This document shows positions 1 to 6,304 of a DNA stretch of 7,424 bases, piece after piece. The DNA is from JBBQAA01 sp038276395 (GTDB lineage Bacteria > Actinomycetota > Thermoleophilia > Solirubrobacterales > Solirubrobacteraceae), in NCBI GenBank assembly GCA_038276395.1, contig JBBQAA010000005.1, positions 1 through 7,424 on the forward strand, given 5' to 3'. The notes under the pieces were generated by a model. It ran no database searches. It saw only the letters and a list, made by a program, of their open reading frames with translations, and was not told the DNA's origin. The translations under genes and the position numbers were made by a program. Numbering within the stretch: position 1 is the stretch's first letter; the number at the start of each line of letters is the position of its first letter.

Positions 1-605
1 AGCCGCGAGCGCGCCTCGCGGGCGACGTCGAGCGCGCGGTCGAGGTTCTCCTGCGTGCGCTCGAGCTTCAGCTGCGCGCGGCGCCGGCGCTTGCGGTGCT
101 TACCGAGGCCCGCCGCCTCCTCGATCAGCAGCCGGCGGTCGCGCGGCTTGGAGGTGACGATCCCCTCGACCCGCCCCTGGGAGACCACGGAGTGCATCTC
201 CTTCCCGAGACCCGTGTCGGAGAGGACCTCGAGCACGTCGACGAGCCGGCAGCGGGCGCCGTTCAGCCGGTACTCCCCCTCGCCGTTGCGATCCAGGCGC
301 CGCACGACCGAGACCTCGGAGAGCTCGATGCCGAGCGTGCCGCAGCCGTTGTCGAGCACGAGCTCGACCTCGGCCTCGCGCCCCGAGGCGCGGCCGTGCC
401 CGCCCGCGAAGATGACGTCCTGCATCGAGGCTCCGCGGACGGCCAGCGGGGACTGCTCCCCGAGCGCCCACAGCACGGCGTCGGTGACGTTCGACTTGCC
501 CGAGCCGTTGGGCCCGACGATGACCGAGACCCCCGGGTCGAAGTCGAGCCGCGTCCGGTCCGGGAAGGACTTGAACCCCTTCAGCGACAGCGATCTCAGG
601 AACAA
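1..605 (-). CDS. smc: Chromosome segregation ATPase SMC, N-terminal part (cut by window edge)
   Basis: This is the first 201 codons of the SMC ATPase, the core of the condensin-like complex that compacts and segregates the chromosome with ScpA and ScpB. The protein opens with FLRSLSLKGFKSF, the usual SMC N-terminal signature. A Walker A motif, GPNGSGKS, spans residues 31-38, followed by NVTDAVLWALGEQS and a GASMQDVIFAG stretch, all typical of the SMC head. From about residue 165 (IEEAAGLGKHRKRRRR) it enters the charged start of the first coiled coil, ending near TQENLDRALDVAREARSR at the edge. The start is a TTG at 605. A GAGGAGG ribosome binding site sits about six bases upstream, inside the last codons of rnc, so the two genes are probably translationally coupled. 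The coiled coil, hinge and C-terminal Walker B/ABC signature lie outside the window. Family assignment is secure; only the start codon is an inference. Confidence 0.95.
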   Translation of the reverse strand, partial: MFLRSLSLKGFKSFPDRTRLDFDPGVSVIVGPNGSGKSNVTDAVLWALGEQSPLAVRGASMQDVIFAGGHGRASGREAEVELVLDNGCGTLGIELSEVSVVRRLDRNGEGEYRLNGARCRLVDVLEVLSDTGLGKEMHSVVSQGRVEGIVTSKPRDRRLLIEEAAGLGKHRKRRRRAQLKLERTQENLDRALDVAREARSR

Positions 606-606
606 A

Positions 607-1272
607 TCAGACCTCCTCGAGCGCCTCGGCGGCGGCGTCCTGCTCCGCCTCCTTCTTCGAGCGCCCAGAGCCACGGCCCCGGGCCTCCCCGGCGACGAGC
701 GCGACGACGGTGAAGCGGCGGTCGTGGGGCGGCCCCGCCTCCTCCTCGACCTCGTAGACGACCTCGGCGCCGTGCCGGGCCAGCTTCTCCTGCAGCTCTG
801 ACTTGAAGTCGACCGAGGACTCGAGCGCGCGCGCGATCTCCTCCCGGAAGGCCTCGACGACCGCGGGCGCCGTGCCCTCGTAGCCGAGACGGGTCGAGAT
901 GGCGCCGATGATCGCCTCGATGACCGAGGCGAGGACGCGCTCGGTCTCGAGCAGCGACTCGACGTTCCGCTCCCGGTCGCCGGGCGCGATCGCCCGCATC
1001 CGCTCGGGCACACCGAGGCGCTCGGCCACCCGGCGGCACGAGCGCCCCGAGACGGCCTGGGCGCGGATCTTCGTCAGCCGCCCGGCGCCGAAGGCCTGGG
1101 CCTCGAGCCGGGGGAACAGGTGCGAGGTCACGGCGAGCCCGAGCACCGAGTCGCCGAAGAAGGCCAGGCGCTCGTAGGACTCGGCCCGGTGCTCGACCCA
1201 CGAGGCATGCGTGAGCGCCTGCCGGGCGAGCGACTCGGGCAGCGCGTCGAACAGCTCTGCGAGCCCGGCGAT
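607..1272 (-). CDS. rnc: Ribonuclease III, active-site variant with no standard start codon
   Basis: RNase III cleaves double-stranded RNA in rRNA maturation and mRNA processing. From a hypothetical start at 1272, the protein has an N-terminal helix with RQALTHASW (17-25), the signature ERLAFFGDS (34-42), LTKIRAQAV (66-74), IEAIIGA (118-124) and a C-terminal double-stranded RNA binding domain (about 155-221, DFKSELQEKL and SGRSKKEAEQDAAAEAL). The length of 221 is normal. Two of the four metal-binding acids are changed relative to E. coli: E41 is Ala37 and D114 is Ser116, while D45 (Asp41) and E117 (Glu119) are kept. No ATG, GTG or TTG occurs in frame between the acpP stop (1276-1278) and GTG 1146. 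A start at 1146 would remove the signature motif, so translation probably begins at ATC 1272 or CTG 1254, or a base is wrong. It lies in the same frame as acpP, separated only by the acpP TGA. It is followed by smc, a common neighbour. Family sure; exact start unsure. Confidence 0.88.
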   Translation of the reverse strand: MAGLAELFDALPESLARQALTHASWVEHRAESYERLAFFGDSVLGLAVTSHLFPRLEAQAFGAGRLTKIRAQAVSGRSCRRVAERLGVPERMRAIAPGDRERNVESLLETERVLASVIEAIIGAISTRLGYEGTAPAVVEAFREEIARALESSVDFKSELQEKLARHGAEVVYEVEEEAGPPHDRRFTVVALVAGEARGRGSGRSKKEAEQDAAAEALEEV

Positions 1273-1275
1273 CGG

Positions 1276-1554
1276 TCAGGGCCCCGGCTCGGTGTCGGGT
1301 GGCGCGGTGTCGGGCGGAACGTGGGTGAGGACAAAGTCGATCGTCTGCCCGACCGTGAGGATTCCCGCCGCCTGCTCGTCGGTCATCCGCACGCCGTAGG
1401 AGTCCTCGAGCTCCTGCACGAGCGTGAGCAGATCGAGCGAATCGGCGTCGAGGTCCTCCTTGAAGCGTGTCGGCTCCTCCACGCGCGCCGGGTCGAGCTC
1501 GAGCTCGTCGGCCAGGTGGGTGCGGATGAGCTCTAGAACCTGCTCGCGGGTCAT
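1276..1554 (-). CDS. acpP: Acyl carrier protein
   Basis: Acyl carrier protein carries growing acyl chains on a phosphopantetheine arm during type II fatty acid synthesis and donates acyl groups to PlsX. The 92-residue protein shows the helical ACP fold signature, with DLDADSLDLLTLVQELED at residues 34-51. Ser39 in the DSL motif is the expected phosphopantetheine attachment site. The acidic helix II and the later GILTVGQTIDFVL helix are typical. Its ATG overlaps the plsX stop in ATGA, indicating translational coupling. No good ribosome binding site is seen. The C-terminus is longer than usual for an ACP, with a proline/acid tail (HVPPDTAPPDTEPGP) that resembles an inter-domain linker. It stops in the same frame as the following rnc gene. 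Alternatives such as a secondary-metabolism carrier protein are unlikely given the plsX-acpP-rnc context. Confidence 0.95.
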   Translation of the reverse strand: MTREQVLELIRTHLADELELDPARVEEPTRFKEDLDADSLDLLTLVQELEDSYGVRMTDEQAAGILTVGQTIDFVLTHVPPDTAPPDTEPGP

Positions 1555-2585
1555 CGCGCCGGAACGCTAGACCCGCCCCCGGACGGCGCGCGCAGCGCCC
1601 CCGCCGCCTCGAGCGCGGCCGCCGTGCGCTCGATGACGCGCTCGTCGGCCGCGCGGGCCGCGACCTCGATGGCGCGGGCGAAGCCGCGGCGGGTGAAGCG
1701 CCCGTGGGCCACGACCCCGACGCGCCGCAGGCCGAGCATGTAGGCGCCGCCCGTGGTCTCGGGGTCGAGCCCGTCGCGCAGCTCCCGGAGGGCGGGGCGC
1801 AGGAGCAGGCCGCCGAGCTTCGCCCGCGGCGTCGACTCCGCAGCGTCGCGCACGGCGCCGATGATCGCTCCGGCCGTCCCCTCGAGCATCTTCAGCGCGA
1901 CGTTGCCGGTGAAGCCGTCGGCGACGACGACGTCGGCCGCGCCCGTGGTGAGCGTCGTCCCCTCGACGTTGCCGACGAAGTTGAGGCCCTTTCCCCCGGG
2001 GCCGGCGAGCGTCTCGTGCACGGCGACGATGTCCGGCGTGCCCTTGCCCGGCTCCTCCCCATTGGAGAGGAGCGCCACGCGCGGCCGCGTCACCCCGAGC
2101 ACGGCCTCGGCGAAGGCCGCCCCCATGTACGCGAACTGCACGAGGTGCTCGGGCCGGACCTCCGTGTTCGCCCCCACGTCGAGCAGGAGCACGGGCGCCC
2201 CCGGGATGGGGACGGGGAGCGCGAGCGCGGGACGGTAGATCCCCTTCGCGCGCCTGAGGTGGAAGAGCCCGGCGGCGAGCGCCGAGCCCGTCGAGCCGCC
2301 GGAGACGAGCGCGTCGGCCTCACCGGCGCCCACGGCCTTGGCCGCCTGGACGATCGAGGCCTCGGGCGTGGCGCGGGCGGCGTGGGCGGGATCGGGGGCC
2401 TTGGCGATCGAGACCGGCGCGTCGACGAGCTCGACGCCCTCGGCCGCGCCCGCTCCCCGCTCGAGCTCGGCCCGCGGCCCGTAAAGACGCACCTTCACCC
2501 CGCGCGCGGCGGCGAGCGCGGCGCCCGCCGCGACCTCGGCGGGGCCGAGATCGGCGCCGTTCGCGTCGACCGCGACGGTGGTCAC
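1551..2585 (-). CDS. plsX: Phosphate acyltransferase PlsX
   Basis: PlsX is a peripheral membrane enzyme that converts acyl-ACP and phosphate into acyl-phosphate, the donor used by PlsY for the first step of phospholipid synthesis. The 344-residue product has normal family length. Recognisable motifs are VDANGAD (6-12, usual form DAMGGD), SGGSTGSA (95-102, usual form SAGNTGA), DVGAN (136-140), SNGEEPGKG (174-182), FVGNVEGT (203-210) and VADGFTGNVALKMLEG (221-236). The first two depart from the common consensus but keep the aspartates and glycines. This may be a lineage trait. I chose GTG 2585, which begins VTTVAVDANGAD and follows the rpmF stop by ten bases. The open frame further upstream overlaps rpmF and has unrelated arginine-rich composition. 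The stop overlaps the acpP start. Its neighbour acpP supplies the substrate carrier, consistent with the conserved operon. Confidence 0.95.
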   Translation of the reverse strand: MTTVAVDANGADLGPAEVAAGAALAAARGVKVRLYGPRAELERGAGAAEGVELVDAPVSIAKAPDPAHAARATPEASIVQAAKAVGAGEADALVSGGSTGSALAAGLFHLRRAKGIYRPALALPVPIPGAPVLLLDVGANTEVRPEHLVQFAYMGAAFAEAVLGVTRPRVALLSNGEEPGKGTPDIVAVHETLAGPGGKGLNFVGNVEGTTLTTGAADVVVADGFTGNVALKMLEGTAGAIIGAVRDAAESTPRAKLGGLLLRPALRELRDGLDPETTGGAYMLGLRRVGVVAHGRFTRRGFARAIEVAARAADERVIERTAAALEAAGALRAPSGGGSSVPAR

Positions 2586-2595
2586 GGTGCTGAGC

Positions 2596-2793
2596 TCAGA
2601 CGTCGCCGAGGCCGTCGCCCGCCGGGGCGACGATCTCGCGGCCGCCGTACGTGCCGCACGTCGGGCACACCCGGTGCGGGCGGCGCGGCGCGTGGCACTG
2701 CGGGCACAGGTTGTGCACGGGCGCCGCGAGCTTGTGCTGCGAGCGGCGCTTGGTCGTGCGCGAGTGCGACTGCTTCTGCTTGGGGACGGCCAT
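2596..2793 (-). CDS. rpmF: 50S ribosomal protein L32, zinc-binding form
   Basis: L32 is a small protein of the large ribosomal subunit. The 65-residue product starts MAVPKQKQSHSRTTKRRS, the standard L32 N-terminus. It has two cysteine pairs, C30-C33 (CPQC) and C43-C46 (CPTC), that form the zinc ribbon, so this is the zinc-containing (C+) rather than the cysteine-free paralog. It ends with a short acidic tail. No Shine-Dalgarno sequence precedes the ATG on this strand; the upstream bases read CCTCCT instead. A TATCCT box ten bases upstream raises the possibility of a very short or absent leader. It lies between yceD and plsX, its usual position. The 99-base gap to yceD contains complementary arms that could form alternative hairpins. 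Confidence 0.97.
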   Translation of the reverse strand: MAVPKQKQSHSRTTKRRSQHKLAAPVHNLCPQCHAPRRPHRVCPTCGTYGGREIVAPAGDGLGDV

Positions 2794-2803
2794 GACGGCG
2801 AGG

Positions 2804-2809
2804 AGGATA
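2804..2809 (-). promoter_or_regulatory. Possible -10 box for rpmF (TATCCT)
   Basis: On the minus strand the hexamer TATCCT fits the actinobacterial TANNNT -10 pattern and lies ten bases before the rpmF ATG. Transcription starting six to seven bases downstream would give a leader of only three or four bases. This would fit the lack of a Shine-Dalgarno sequence. I see no convincing -35 element, so this is a weak inference. The alternative is that rpmF is only read through from yceD. Confidence 0.25.
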
Positions 2810-2821
2810 GGACCATGCCGC

Positions 2822-2885
2822 GCAGGACCTCTCCCGTACGTAGGTGTCCTGCCCTGATACGCCTATAGCGCTACAAGTCAGGACA
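2822..2885 (-). promoter_or_regulatory. Three-arm alternating inverted repeat in the rpmF leader
   Basis: Read on the minus strand, the yceD-rpmF spacer holds three arms: TGTCCTG (2885-2879), CAGGACA (2851-2845, extended as GCAGGAC 2852-2846) and GTCCTGC (2828-2822). The middle arm can pair over 7 bases with either the first or the last, so two mutually exclusive hairpins are possible. That layout is typical of attenuators and ribosomal-protein autoregulatory leaders. No uridine tract follows either stem. The pairing is seen directly; a regulatory role is inferred. Confidence 0.35.
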
Positions 2886-2892
2886 GCGGCGC

Positions 2893-3423
2893 TTACGCGG
2901 CGGGATCCTCGACCCGCAGCTCGCGCAGCGCCGCCCAGCGCGGGTCGGGTGCGCGCTCATGCGCGTGGTCCGGCGGCGCGGCGTTCAGGTCGATCCCGCA
3001 GTCCGGGCAGAGCCCGCGGCAGTCCGTCCGGCAGAGGATCGCCGCCGGCAGGGCTAGGGCGAGCGCGTCGCGGCCCCAGGCGCGCAGGTCGAGCGTCTCG
3101 GCCTCGACGTAGGGGCTCCGGAGCTCCTCCCCGCTCCCGGGCTTGGAGACCTCGTAGGCTTCGACCTCGAAGCCGGGCGCCGCCGGCTCGAGGCAGCGCA
3201 TGCACGGGCCCGCGAGCGTGGCCGCGAAGCGGAGGCGCAGCGCCCAGCCCGGTCCGGTGGTGCGGGAGAGGTCGAGCCGCACGGGCACCGGTGAGGGGGC
3301 GACGGCGTAGGGATCGCCGCCGAGCCGGACCGCCTCGATCGGGACCTCGAGTTCCACCCTCCGCCCCTCCCCCGGGGAGAGGCGGAGCCGCGCCAGGTCC
3401 AGGGTGTCGGTCACGGGCGACAC
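2893..3423 (-). CDS. yceD: DUF177 / YceD family protein
   Basis: This is a member of the DUF177 (YceD) family, widely encoded just upstream of rpmF and linked with 23S rRNA accumulation in E. coli and plants; the biochemical role is not settled. The 176-residue product is a normal length. It has an N-terminal LARLRLSPGE segment, a GPCMRCLEP motif (Cys74, Cys77) and the C-terminal cysteine cluster CRTDCRGLCPDCGIDLN (Cys131, 135, 139, 142), the most diagnostic part of the family. The last residues carry WAALREL, also typical. I chose GTG 3423 because a TACCCT box lies six bases upstream, fitting a leaderless transcript. A second GTG at 3414 (VTDTLDLARL) is nearly as likely. The upstream in-frame extension to 3522 is arginine-rich, overlaps the response regulator end and is probably not translated. 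The gene probably begins the yceD-rpmF-plsX-acpP-rnc-smc unit. Confidence 0.9.
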   Translation of the reverse strand: MSPVTDTLDLARLRLSPGEGRRVELEVPIEAVRLGGDPYAVAPSPVPVRLDLSRTTGPGWALRLRFAATLAGPCMRCLEPAAPGFEVEAYEVSKPGSGEELRSPYVEAETLDLRAWGRDALALALPAAILCRTDCRGLCPDCGIDLNAAPPDHAHERAPDPRWAALRELRVEDPAA

Positions 3424-3429
3424 GCTTCG

Positions 3430-3435
3430 AGGGTA
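3430..3435 (-). promoter_or_regulatory. Possible -10 box for yceD, leaderless type (TACCCT)
   Basis: TACCCT on the minus strand matches the TANNNT -10 pattern and is followed after six bases by GTG 3423. This spacing would place the first transcribed base at the start codon, as in leaderless actinobacterial mRNAs. There is no Shine-Dalgarno sequence before either candidate start, which agrees. No clear -35 hexamer is visible. Confidence 0.35.
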
Positions 3436-3496
3436 GAAGGGGCGTCGGCGCACCCTCTCCGCCGCGGCGTTCGTCGTGCGGCGGATCTCGGAACTC

Positions 3497-3513
3497 CGGG
3501 CGAGCTGAGCCCG
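3497..3513 (-). terminator. Weak hairpin after the response regulator
   Basis: CGGGC (3497-3501) pairs with GCCCG (3509-3513) across a seven-base loop, starting about five bases after the response regulator stop. The stem is only five G/C pairs and no uridine run follows. It could be a weak terminator separating the two-component system from the yceD unit, or chance in GC-rich DNA. Confidence 0.2.
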
Positions 3514-3518
3514 ACCGC

Positions 3519-4196
3519 TCACCCCCGGGGCCGCACGAGCCCGGATTCGTAGGCGAGCACCACCGCCTGCACCCGATCCCGCAGACCGAGCTTCATCAGC
3601 ACCTGGCTCACGTGGGTCTTGACGGTCGAGCCGGAGAGCACGAGCAGCTCGGCGATCTCGGCGTTCGACATCCCCTCCCCCACGAGCTCGAGGATCTCCC
3701 GCTCGCGCGGCGTCAGCTCGGCCAGCCGAGCCGCCGCCTCGCCGACGACGGCACCCGCGCGCGGGCCGCGCCGCGTGACGAACTCCTCGATGACCTGACG
3801 GGTGATGGACGCGCCGAGCAGCGCGTCGCCGCGCGCAATGATGCGCAGCGCGGCGAGGAGCTCCTCGGGCGGGGCGTCCTTGAGCAGGAATCCGCTCGCG
3901 CCCGCCTGCAGCGCCTCGTAGACGTAGGCGTTCAGGTCGAAGGTCGTGAGGATGAGGACGCGCGGCGGCTCCGCCGCGGCGGTGATCGCCTGCGTGGCGG
4001 CGATCCCGTCCAGCCCGGGCATGCGGATGTCCATGAGGACGACATCCGGGTGAAGCTCGCGCGCGAGGCGGACGGCCTCCTCGCCGTCCTCGGCCTCACC
4101 CACGACCTCGACGTCGTCGTGCGCCTCGAGGATCAGGCGAAAGCCGGCGCGCACGAGCGCCTGATCGTCGGCGAGCAGCAGGCGGAGCGGGCTCAC
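3519..4196 (-). CDS. NarL/LuxR-family two-component response regulator
   Basis: This is a DNA-binding response regulator of 225 residues, the usual NarL-family length. The receiver domain (about 4-120) has the acidic pair Asp10-Asp11, the phosphoacceptor Asp56 in VVLMDIRMPGLDG, the switch Thr84 in LILTTFD and Lys106 in GFLLKDAPP. A LuxR-type helix-turn-helix (about 158-222) follows, with LTPREREILELVGEGMSN, AEIAELLVLSGSTVKTHV and a final LGLRDRVQAVVLAYESGLV. All active-site residues are present, so it should be phosphorylatable. The GTG start at 4196 overlaps the kinase stop in GTGA, showing translational coupling with its partner kinase. The same reading frame is open upstream through the whole kinase region because of the kinase frameshift, so an automatic gene caller could wrongly report a fused protein of roughly 890 residues. 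Targets are unknown. Candidate binding sites are the GTCCCG-N6-CGGGAC repeats near 6213 and 7145. Confidence 0.95.
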   Translation of the reverse strand: MSPLRLLLADDQALVRAGFRLILEAHDDVEVVGEAEDGEEAVRLARELHPDVVLMDIRMPGLDGIAATQAITAAAEPPRVLILTTFDLNAYVYEALQAGASGFLLKDAPPEELLAALRIIARGDALLGASITRQVIEEFVTRRGPRAGAVVGEAAARLAELTPREREILELVGEGMSNAEIAELLVLSGSTVKTHVSQVLMKLGLRDRVQAVVLAYESGLVRPRG

Positions 4197-6158
4197 GGCA
4201 CGGGCAGGATGGCACGCACGCGAAAGCCCCCCTGGGGCCGGGGACGGGCCTCGAGCACCCCGCCGTGGAGCTCGACGCGCTCGGCGATGCCGATCAGCCC
4301 GTGGCCGGTGCCGGGTCCGGCGCCGGGCCGGCCCGGGCAACCCTCGTCCTCGAGCAGGATCTCGACGGCGCCGTCGCCCATCCGCAGGACGAGCCGCGCC
4401 GCCGTAGGCGCGGCGTGCTTGACCGCGTTGGTCACCGCCTCCTGGGCGATCCGGTAGGCGGCGAGATCCAGCGCGCGGGGCAGGGCCCGCGTCTCGGGCG
4501 CGAGAGACCTCGAGCGCGAGGCCCGCCGCCCGCGCGCGATCGGTCAGGGAGTCGAGGCGCGCGAGGCCGGCGGGCGGTCCGCCATCGTCCGCGAGTAGCA
4601 CGCCGAGGAGCGGCGGCATCTCGCGCGCCGCCTCCTCGCCCGCGGCCTGCACCACGCCGAGCGCGCGCTCGCAGGCGCCGGGGTCCCGCGTCACGGCCAT
4701 CCGCGCGCCCGCGGCGTTCAGCACCATGACGCTCAGCGCGTCGGCGGCGACGTCGTGGAGCTCCCGGGCCACGCGCGCCCGCTCCGCGCCGGCCGCCGCT
4801 GCGGCGGCGGCCTCCTGCTCGAGCGCGAGCGCGGCGTTCACCTCGGCGAGCTCGGCGGCGAGCCGGGAGCGAGAGCGCAGCGCCCGGCCGGCCAACCATG
4901 TGGGCAAGACGAAGAGCGGGACGACGAGGAGCGTCGTCGGCGCCCAGCGCGGCCCGACCGCCGAGGCCAGCGGGACACCCACCGCGGCGGCGAGGAGACC
5001 GAGCCGGGCCCGGCCGGCACCCTCGTGGCGGGCGACAAGGTAGACCGGGCCGAAGACGAGCAGGAAGCTCGCCGTCAGGTCGTTGGTCCGAATGCCCGCC
5101 GCGCTGGCGAGGCAGAGCAGTGCAAAGGCGGCGGCGAGCGCCTCGAGCGGCTGCCGCCGCTGGCGGACGAGCGGCGCGCACACGGCGAGGAGCAGGAGCA
5201 CCCGGACGGGCGTGAGGCCCTGGCCGCGGCCGACCTGCTCGGCGTAGAGCGCGAAGGCGACGAGAGCGTAGGCCCAGGCCCAGCGGCGCTCGCGCCCGGC
5301 GGGCGCCGCTGCGGCGGCCGCCGGCGGCTCGCTCGCCCGCTCGCCGAGTGCACCCGGCGGCGCCAACCCGAGGGGCGCCGCGGCCGGAGGGCGATCGGCG
5401 GAGCGCAGCACCCCGAGCGCGCGCCGGAGCTCCTCGAGCGCCTGCCGGCCTCCCGCTTCGACGCGGGAGATCGCCGCCAGCGCGGCGGCGGGTCGCTCGC
5501 ACACGAGCCCGCGCGCGGCTCTCGCCTCGACGATCATCTCCGCCACCTGGTCGACGACGACGTCGTGCAGCTCTCCCGCGATCCGGACGCGCTCCTCGGC
5601 GGCGGCGTCGCGTGCCCTGGCACCGCGCTCGCGCTCGAGCGCGGCCCGCTGCCGGCGAAGCTCGGCGACGAGCAGCCAGCGCCGCCGCAGCGCCATGCCA
5701 GCGGCGAGCGGCAGCAGCGTGGCGATCGCCACGTCGAAGAAGATGTCGTTCAGCGCGCCGTCGGGCGTGCCGTCGATGGCGTTGGCCGCCGCGCTCCCGA
5801 GCGCGAGGATGGTCGCGCCGAGCCAAAGCCGTCGGCCGGCCGCGTGGCGTCCGACGGAGTAGGCGAGGATCGCGCCGGCGACCAGGGTCGTGTTGCCGGA
5901 GAAGAGATGGCCGCCGAGGGCCTCCTCGGCGAGCAGCGCCGCCATCGCCACGGCGGCCGCGAGCACGGGCCTGGCGCGCCGGAGAAGCGCCGAGGCGCCG
6001 ATGACCGCGCCCGCGGCCAGCGCCAGCCCGGGAAAGGGCCGGAGCTCCCGAGCATCGATGAGCGTCGTCGCGGCGATGAAGGCAAGAAGCGCGGCGGCGA
6101 GCAGGCGGTCGGCGGTCCTCACCGAGACGGAGCGGAGACGAGCGCGGAGGCCGGACAT
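4193..6158 (-). CDS. DesK/NarL-type sensor histidine kinase with duplicated 6-TM/H-box modules; frameshifted
   Basis: This is a membrane sensor kinase paired with the downstream regulator. Numbering from ATG 6158, module 1 has about six membrane segments (19-157), a basic coiled coil and a HisKA_3 H-box RVRIAGELHDVVVDQVAEM with His198. An Ala/Pro-rich linker follows (about 256-290). Module 2 has about six more membrane segments (293-424), a coiled coil and a second H-box RVARELHDVAADALSVM with His468. Only the second module is followed by an ATPase domain, with N-box IAQEAVTNAVKHA, a DEGCPGRPG region and GTGHGLIGIAERVELHGG. The ATPase part (4193 to about 4495) is one frame off from the rest, so a one-base surplus or two-base loss lies between about 4495 and 4515, near GCGCCCGAG. 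Corrected for this, the protein is about 654 residues. The frameshift may be a sequencing error, a real lesion or, less likely, programmed. The ATG at 6194 is an alternative start; I prefer 6158 because a TACGGT box lies seven bases before it. The signal sensed is unknown. Confidence 0.85.
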
Positions 6159-6165
6159 GACCGCG

Positions 6166-6171
6166 ACCGTA
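6166..6171 (-). promoter_or_regulatory. Possible -10 box for the kinase-regulator operon, leaderless type (TACGGT)
   Basis: TACGGT on the minus strand fits TANNNT and stands seven bases before ATG 6158, the spacing of a leaderless transcript. No Shine-Dalgarno sequence precedes this ATG. If transcription starts at 6158, the inverted repeat at 6213-6230 is centred about 63 bases upstream, a common position for response-regulator activation. The -35 region is not recognisable. Confidence 0.35.
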
Positions 6172-6212
6172 TTCGACACCGAAAGACCGCGCATCGGGCG
6201 GCCCGAGGACTA

Positions 6213-6230
6213 GTCCCGGGGTCGCGGGAC
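6213..6230. promoter_or_regulatory. Candidate operator, inverted repeat GTCCCG-N6-CGGGAC (copy 1)
   Basis: A perfect inverted repeat of 6-base arms (6213-6218 and 6225-6230) with a 6-base spacer lies in the divergent spacer between the kinase start (6158) and the secreted-protein start (6305). The same arms with the same spacing recur at 7145-7162, while the spacers differ. This is expected of a dimeric regulator site. The neighbouring NarL-type regulator is the obvious candidate, but that link is inference. Confidence 0.45.
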
Positions 6231-6304
6231 GGTCCCTCCTGCCGGCCGATGTGCCGGCGCGAGGACGCGGAAGCATGGCGCTCCCCTACCGATCGGAGTC
6301 TCCC

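Noticed and set aside
2815..2868. A 17-codon plus-strand ORF with an ideal AGGAGG eight bases before its ATG, antisense to the rpmF leader
   Set aside because: Only 17 residues with no recognisable similarity or third-position bias, and it overlaps the putative rpmF -10 and leader arms. The AGGAGG is more simply the complement of the minus-strand TATCCTCCT.
3424..3522. N-terminal extension of yceD back to ATG 3522
   Set aside because: The extension is arginine-rich, unlike the family, and overlaps the end of the response regulator; GTG 3423 or 3414 gives the normal family length.
2844..4457. A 537-codon plus-strand open frame across yceD and the response regulator
   Set aside because: No domain resemblance, arginine/proline-rich shadow of two well-supported minus-strand genes.
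3519..6194. A single hybrid kinase-regulator protein of about 891 residues
   Set aside because: The middle part reads the ATPase region in the wrong frame; the correct ATPase frame ends in a GTGA overlap with the regulator start, showing two separate genes with a frameshift in the first.
6241..6258. GCCGGC-N6-GCCGGC repeat in the divergent spacer
   Set aside because: GCCGGC is itself a palindrome and very common in this composition, so the spaced pair carries little information.
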